From Nitrosomonadales bacterium (GTDB lineage: Bacteria > Pseudomonadota > Gammaproteobacteria > Burkholderiales > Gallionellaceae), in assembly GCA_016195965.1 (NCBI GenBank), contig JACPYR010000063.1, forward strand, positions 1-45,185: a stretch of 45,185 bases of DNA, written 5' to 3'. Shown piece after piece: positions 40,928 through 45,185 of the stretch. The number at the start of each line of letters is the position of its first letter. Positions within the stretch are counted from its first letter, which is position 1. A model generated the notes under the pieces. That model did no database searches and had not been told where the DNA came from. It saw only the letters and a list, made by a program, of their open reading frames with translations. Both the position numbers and the translations under genes were made by a program.

Positions 40928-41545
40928 ATGTACTACGGCGAAAAGTTCAACGCCATCACTCATATGGTCGGCGCCATACTGGCGCTTGTCGGCACCATCG
41001 CACTCATCGTAATGGCTGTGCATGACGGCGACCCGTGGAAAATAACCAGCGTCTCGATCTACGGCGCGACACTGGTGCTGCTTTACAGTTTCTCTACGCT
41101 CTACCATAGCGTGCGCGGGCACGCCAAGATCGTCCTGCGCAAACTGGATCACCACAGCATCTACCTGCTCATCGCCGGCAGTTACACGCCATTCTGCCTG
41201 GTGACCCTGCGCGGTTCATGGGGCTGGTCGCTGCTCGGTATAGTGTGGGGGCTGGCAACGCTCGGCAGCCTGCAGGAGCTATGGTTCAAGAGCGGGACGC
41301 GCATACTATCAGTGGTGATTTACGTCGTGATGGGCTGGGTGGCGCTGGTGGCCATGTTCCAGCTCCTGCAAGCTTTGGGATCAGACGGATTCGCCTGGCT
41401 CGTCGCTGGCGGGCTGTTTTATACGATAGGCATCGTCTTCTATGTGCTCGACACCCGCCTCACTCATGCGCACGGCATTTGGCACCTATTCGTGATTGCC
41501 GGCAGCGCCGCCCATTATGTGGTGATTTTGAATTTTGTGCTGTGA
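40928..41545 (+). CDS. Hemolysin III family membrane protein (PAQR)
   Basis: A 205-aa protein with seven hydrophobic segments, in the PAQR/HlyIII family. The conserved motifs are present: GEKFNAITHMVGA near the start, STLYHSV, LDHHSIYLLIAGSYTPF and the C-terminal HGIWHLFVIAGSAAHY, whose Ser/Asp/His residues bind zinc. The ATG at 40928 follows GGAGG by 12 bases; the TTG at 40916 touches that site and is less likely. Toxic pore activity is not shown for most members. Confidence 0.9.
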   Translation: MYYGEKFNAITHMVGAILALVGTIALIVMAVHDGDPWKITSVSIYGATLVLLYSFSTLYHSVRGHAKIVLRKLDHHSIYLLIAGSYTPFCLVTLRGSWGWSLLGIVWGLATLGSLQELWFKSGTRILSVVIYVVMGWVALVAMFQLLQALGSDGFAWLVAGGLFYTIGIVFYVLDTRLTHAHGIWHLFVIAGSAAHYVVILNFVL

Positions 41546-41594
41546 GCACAGCAACACCGTCTAGTCACTGGCAACGGTTTTAAGGTGGCTTACA

Positions 41595-41630
41595 AATAAA
41601 AACGGCATCTGACTTTTCAATCAGATGCCG
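41595..41630 (-). terminator. Rho-independent terminator of the ccm operon
   Basis: On the minus strand CGGCATCTGA, an 8-base loop and TCAGATGCCG form a perfect 10-bp stem (41603-41630) followed by TTTTTATTT. It lies 21 bases after the ccmI stop. On the plus strand it also follows the HlyIII gene but lacks a T run there. Confidence 0.85.
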
Positions 41631-41651
41631 CCTCGAACCGGTTCGCTGAAA

Positions 41652-42911
41652 CTACGGCATGACCGTATCGATCATCACATTCAAATCTTTGGTGCCAGGT
41701 TTGATTGCTTCTGTTAACCCTTGCAAATCGCCGGACTGCCCCATCGGCGTGCCGGATTTCGACACGCGCGCCACCACCACCACTTGAGGGAAGCCGGATA
41801 ATTTCAACTGCGGCTGCATCGCCATGCTGTCATCCAGCGTAAACTTCAACGGCAAGTCTTTCACCTGTTTGCGCAGCACTGCCAACGGCATCTTGGGACC
41901 CTCTGCGGCACGCGCCAGGATAAACACGATATCGGTAGGCTTAACCTTGCCCGCCAGCGCCGGACTCAACGCAACCTTGCCGGTGATGGCTGTGGCGGTA
42001 CTTGCGATTGCCTGTTCAGGCGCTTTGCCGGCCGCCAGCTGCGTCAATTTTTCCTTGCCGCCCGGTTGCGCTGCCAACAATACACTGGCTTGCTTGATGC
42101 CGCCACGGTATACCTCAACATCCTGGGAACCCGGCTCCAGTTGGCTGATCAGCGCCTGCCAGCGCACGATTGCCGTCACGTAGTCGGCGCGCTCCATCGC
42201 GGCAGAACCTGACAATGCCAGCGCGGTCGTGTTGTTGGCATCCAATTCCAACGCCTTGTTCAACAGCTTGGTCACTTCTGGCCCTTGCAGGGTTTGACCG
42301 TGGCCCATCGCATAAACGTCGGCATAATTTGCCCATATCTGCGCTTCATTCGGCACCAGGTTGACCAGGCGCTCATAGGCCTTGAGCGCTTCGGGATAAC
42401 GCTTCTGTTCGGTGTAGGTGCGAGCCAGCATCCACCAGTCATTGGGATTTTTGGCCAGACGTTTCACTTTCTTTTCCAGCCGTTGCAGCGCCTCTTCGGA
42501 ATGGACAACGCCATCTGCATCCGCCACGATCGGTTCCTGTGGCATCAGCGCATCGGTATTTCCCAATGTCAGATAGATAGGCACGCTGGCCAACGGCAAC
42601 AGCACGGCCAATACGATCGCCAAAACCTTGGCCGGATTGCGCGGCGGTTTGGCTGCGGGTTGGCCTGTGGTTTTAACCTCTTCCATCAACCTCACTTGCA
42701 GCTCACGTTTACCTTGCTCATAAGCTTCTTGCGTCAACAACCCGTTGCGCAGATCGACTTCCAATTCCGTAGACTGGTCGCGCAATATTCCAAGGTTCGC
42801 CGCATCGCGCAACACATCGTTGTTGCTTGCAGCGTTACGCCACAACGGCAATGCGACAAACAGCACCGCGACCAGCAGCATGGCCGCACATATTATCCAG
42901 AATAAAGTCAT
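41652..42911 (-). CDS. ccmI: Cytochrome c maturation protein CcmI
   Basis: A 419-aa protein with an N-terminal membrane helix (residues 1-22), a short cytoplasmic loop with a leucine-zipper-like helix, a second membrane helix (about 92-115) and a periplasmic TPR domain (140-260) followed by a C-terminal beta domain. This is the CcmI layout that holds apocytochrome c for haem ligation. Its start overlaps the ccmH stop by 4 bp, and a terminator follows. Confidence 0.92.
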   Translation of the reverse strand: MTLFWIICAAMLLVAVLFVALPLWRNAASNNDVLRDAANLGILRDQSTELEVDLRNGLLTQEAYEQGKRELQVRLMEEVKTTGQPAAKPPRNPAKVLAIVLAVLLPLASVPIYLTLGNTDALMPQEPIVADADGVVHSEEALQRLEKKVKRLAKNPNDWWMLARTYTEQKRYPEALKAYERLVNLVPNEAQIWANYADVYAMGHGQTLQGPEVTKLLNKALELDANNTTALALSGSAAMERADYVTAIVRWQALISQLEPGSQDVEVYRGGIKQASVLLAAQPGGKEKLTQLAAGKAPEQAIASTATAITGKVALSPALAGKVKPTDIVFILARAAEGPKMPLAVLRKQVKDLPLKFTLDDSMAMQPQLKLSGFPQVVVVARVSKSGTPMGQSGDLQGLTEAIKPGTKDLNVMIDTVMP

Positions 42912-43375
42912 GATTGAGAGTCTTTCGGTGTGTTTAACAAGGCTGCGGCGCGTTGCGCATCCTCGGCAGAGAGCGCAGCTTCGGCAACCTCGGTTTTACG
43001 CTTGCGCAATTTAACCACCAAGCCGATCAGGCCGATCAGCAACAAGGCGAACGGACCATACCAGAGCAGCAAGGTGTAGCTCTTCATCGGCGGATCGAAC
43101 AGCACGAAATCACCGTATCGGGAAACCAGATAGTCGATGATCTCCTGATCGTTCATACCCTTCTGCATTTGCTCGCGCACTTCGCGGCGCAGATCATTGG
43201 CCAGCTCTGAGCGTGAGCTGGCCAGCGATTCATTCTGGCAAACCAGGCAACGCAGCTTTTCCGCCAGGCCTATCATGCGTTTTTCCAGCACCGGATCTTC
43301 GGCCAGATCCTTAGCCTCACCCGCATAAGAAAAAGTCGGCAATAAACAAAACAGCAATATCAGTATATGTTTCAT
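42908..43375 (-). CDS. ccmH: Cytochrome c maturation protein CcmH
   Basis: A 155-aa protein with signal peptide (1-18), the LRCLVCQNES motif (Cys43, Cys46) that reduces apocytochrome cysteines, and one membrane helix (about 103-128) followed by a short basic tail. This is the short CcmH/CcmL form; the TPR half is separate as CcmI. Overlaps ccmG and ccmI by 4 bp each. Confidence 0.95.
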   Translation of the reverse strand: MKHILILLFCLLPTFSYAGEAKDLAEDPVLEKRMIGLAEKLRCLVCQNESLASSRSELANDLRREVREQMQKGMNDQEIIDYLVSRYGDFVLFDPPMKSYTLLLWYGPFALLLIGLIGLVVKLRKRKTEVAEAALSAEDAQRAAALLNTPKDSQS

Positions 43376-43896
43376 TTCGCTTGCAGCTCCGCAACCAAGG
43401 GAAGAATTTTTTCCTGCAAATTTTGATGGGTTATCGCGCCGATCTGCTTGTAGCGGATCACGCCTTGCTTATCGATCAGATAAGTTTCGGGCACGCCATA
43501 CACACCGTAGTCGATCCCGACACGACCGTCCGCATCGGCGGCAATCAGGGTGTAAGGGTCGCCACCATTGCGCAGCCACGCCTCACCTTCCTCGTTCTTA
43601 TCCTTGTAATCCAAACCATAAATCGGCACGATGTTGCGGCGCGCCAATTCCATCAGCACCGGATGCTCTTCCCTGCATGAAACACACCATGAAGCCCATA
43701 CGTTGAGCAACCACACCTGCCCCTTCATATCCTGCGACGAGAAGCGCTTGGCAGGATCATGCAACTGCGGCAGATTGAAGGCCGGTGCCGGTTTGTTGAT
43801 CAGCGGAGAAGGAACTTCATGCGGTTTCAAGCTCAGCCCGACATACAGGAAACCCGCCAACACTACGAAAGCAATAAATGGCCAGAAACGTGTCAT
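43372..43896 (-). CDS. ccmG: Thiol:disulfide interchange protein CcmG/DsbE
   Basis: A 174-aa membrane-anchored thioredoxin-like protein. Residues 5-22 form the anchor; the active site is WASWCVSC (Cys71, Cys74), and the GVYGVPETYLIDKQGVIRYKQIG region has the cis-Pro typical of CcmG. It keeps apocytochrome cysteines reduced. Four-base overlaps with ccmF and ccmH indicate one operon. Confidence 0.96.
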   Translation of the reverse strand: MTRFWPFIAFVVLAGFLYVGLSLKPHEVPSPLINKPAPAFNLPQLHDPAKRFSSQDMKGQVWLLNVWASWCVSCREEHPVLMELARRNIVPIYGLDYKDKNEEGEAWLRNGGDPYTLIAADADGRVGIDYGVYGVPETYLIDKQGVIRYKQIGAITHQNLQEKILPLVAELQAK

Positions 43897-45185
43897 GATG
43901 CTTTGCCCTCTGCTGCAACGCCGCCGGGCATACTTGCTGCTTCAGTAGTCTGGCTCGTTTTTTTATTGTGTAAACGATAGCGTCGGTCGCTGATGGCCAA
44001 CGTACCACCCAAAGCCATAAACAGACAGCCCACCCATATCCAGTCCACGAACGGCTTGTAATAAACGCGTACCGCCCATGCGCTCTGCGTATCGGGGATG
44101 GGTTCGCCCATCGACACGTACAGATCGCGGAACAAGCCGGTATCGATCGCAGCTTCGGTCATCGGCATACCGGATGCATTGTAATGACGCTTTTGCGGCT
44201 GCAACTCGGTCACCGGCTTACCATCCCTGGTGACCGTAAAATGACCCTCGGTAGCCATATAGTTGGGGCCACGCACACTGCGGACTCCGTCAAAACGGAA
44301 TATATATCCTCCCGCATCGACCGTATCGCCCACATCCATGCGCACGTCACGCTCGGTTGCATAGCCTCTGACCACAGTCACGCCTATGATGAATATCGCC
44401 ACACCGAAATGTGCAAATTGCATCCCGTAATAGCTCAAACTCTGGCTACGCACGCGCTGCATAAAATTCCCGTGACCGGCCCAGCGTTGCCACAAGCTCA
44501 CCATAATCGTCGAAATCAACCAGAAAGCCAGCATCAAGCCGAAAGAGATCAGTGGCGTCCAATGCCCAGCCAGCCATGGCAACACCAGTGCAAAAAGGAA
44601 TGTTGCCAGCAACGCCCAGCGCACGCGCTTGGCCAACTCAACCACACTGGACTCCTTCCAGCGTGCCAATGCACCCAAACCCATCAATATAACCGCCATG
44701 GCCATCAGCGGGACGAACACCGCTTCGAAATAGGGTGGGCCTACCGAAAGTTTGCCCATGCCCAGCGCATCCATGAATAAAGGATACAACGTGCCGATAA
44801 ACACTGCGGCGGAAGAAACCGACAACAACACGTTATTCGCCAACAGCATCGATTCGCGCGAAACCATCTCAAATTTTCCGCCCAGGCCGATCTTGGGTGC
44901 GCGCCACGCAAACAGCAGCAGCGATGTGCCGATCACGACGGCCAGAAAGGCCAGAATAAACACACCACGCGCCGGATCGGTCGCAAACGAATGCACCGAT
45001 GTCAATACGCCGGAACGCACCATGAAGGTACCCAGCAGACTGAGGGAAAATGCGGCGATCGCCAGTAACACGGTCCAACTCTTGAACGCGCCGCGCTTCT
45101 CGGTAACAGCCAGCGAATGCATCAGTGCCGTACCCACCAGCCATGGCATGAACGACGCGTTTTCAACCGGATCCCAGAACCACCA
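43893..45185 (-). CDS. ccmF: Haem lyase CcmF, C-terminal part
   Basis: The gene runs off the right edge; the last 430 codons are seen. The first residues visible are WWFWDPVENASFMPWL, the tryptophan-rich haem-handling motif of CcmF. Several membrane helices, the periplasmic domain and a C-terminal helix follow. CcmF attaches haem to apocytochrome c together with CcmH and CcmI. The overlap with ccmG is 4 bp. Confidence 0.97.
   Translation of the reverse strand, partial: WWFWDPVENASFMPWLVGTALMHSLAVTEKRGAFKSWTVLLAIAAFSLSLLGTFMVRSGVLTSVHSFATDPARGVFILAFLAVVIGTSLLLFAWRAPKIGLGGKFEMVSRESMLLANNVLLSVSSAAVFIGTLYPLFMDALGMGKLSVGPPYFEAVFVPLMAMAVILMGLGALARWKESSVVELAKRVRWALLATFLFALVLPWLAGHWTPLISFGLMLAFWLISTIMVSLWQRWAGHGNFMQRVRSQSLSYYGMQFAHFGVAIFIIGVTVVRGYATERDVRMDVGDTVDAGGYIFRFDGVRSVRGPNYMATEGHFTVTRDGKPVTELQPQKRHYNASGMPMTEAAIDTGLFRDLYVSMGEPIPDTQSAWAVRVYYKPFVDWIWVGCLFMALGGTLAISDRRYRLHNKKTSQTTEAASMPGGVAAEGKAS

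Noticed and set aside
1..45185. CRISPR array, prophage genes, tRNA or rRNA genes
   Set aside because: No regularly spaced identical repeats, phage structural genes or tRNA/rRNA signatures were found on reading either strand.

Overview
The window looks like a chromosomal segment of a betaproteobacterium with moderately high GC, plausibly a Nitrosomonadales/Gallionellaceae-type organism. The lineage is inferred from gene content and protein style, not from a marker gene. No rRNA, tRNA, prophage, CRISPR array or transposase gene was seen. Most genes have clear Shine-Dalgarno sites and many operons use 1-8 bp stop/start overlaps.

Layout. 50-4338 (minus): two exported dienelactone-hydrolase paralogues flanking fluoride channel CrcB and a DUF190 protein, then an ATP-grasp-like protein and a chalcone-isomerase-like protein. 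4379-17778 (minus): a fatty-acid beta-oxidation locus read as fadE, a predicted outer-membrane protein, an SDR enzyme, acyl-CoA synthetase, thioesterase, fadB-like enzyme and thiolase. Between the fadB-like gene and the thiolase lie two toxin-antitoxin modules (ccdAB with a frameshifted toxin, and vapBC), each followed by a partial copy of the fadB 3' end, then an AT-richer lipoprotein gene. 18064-24409: arginase, an unknown protein with a possible PilZ-like end, radA, two lipoproteins, a YaiI protein and a periplasmic DsrE-like protein.

24594-39220 (plus) is the ancestral recJ-prfB-lysS neighbourhood, with a DUF4010 membrane gene between recJ and prfB. An 8.7-kb accessory block sits between prfB and lysS. 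It holds an AAA ATPase plus DUF4276 (Toprim-like) pair, a four-gene Wadjet-like jetABCD system coupled to that pair by a 4-bp overlap, and a third toxin-antitoxin pair ending 11 bp before lysS. A 143-bp MITE-like element lies exactly at the former jetB/jetC stop/start overlap. prfB keeps the programmed +1 frameshift.

39349-41545 (plus): a Crp/Fnr-type regulator, a membrane-anchored c-type cytochrome, a DUF2892 protein and a hemolysin-III protein. The cytochrome and DUF2892 genes have matching Crp-type sites at identical spacing from their -10 elements. 41652-45185 (minus): cytochrome c maturation genes ccmI, ccmH, ccmG and partial ccmF, closed by a strong terminator.

The most notable signals are (1) the fadB 3'-end copies bounding toxin-antitoxin cassettes, (2) the six-gene ATPase/Toprim plus Wadjet operon inside the prfB-lysS locus, (3) the MITE that regenerates both a stop and a start codon, and (4) a dienelactone-hydrolase paralogue that has lost two catalytic residues.
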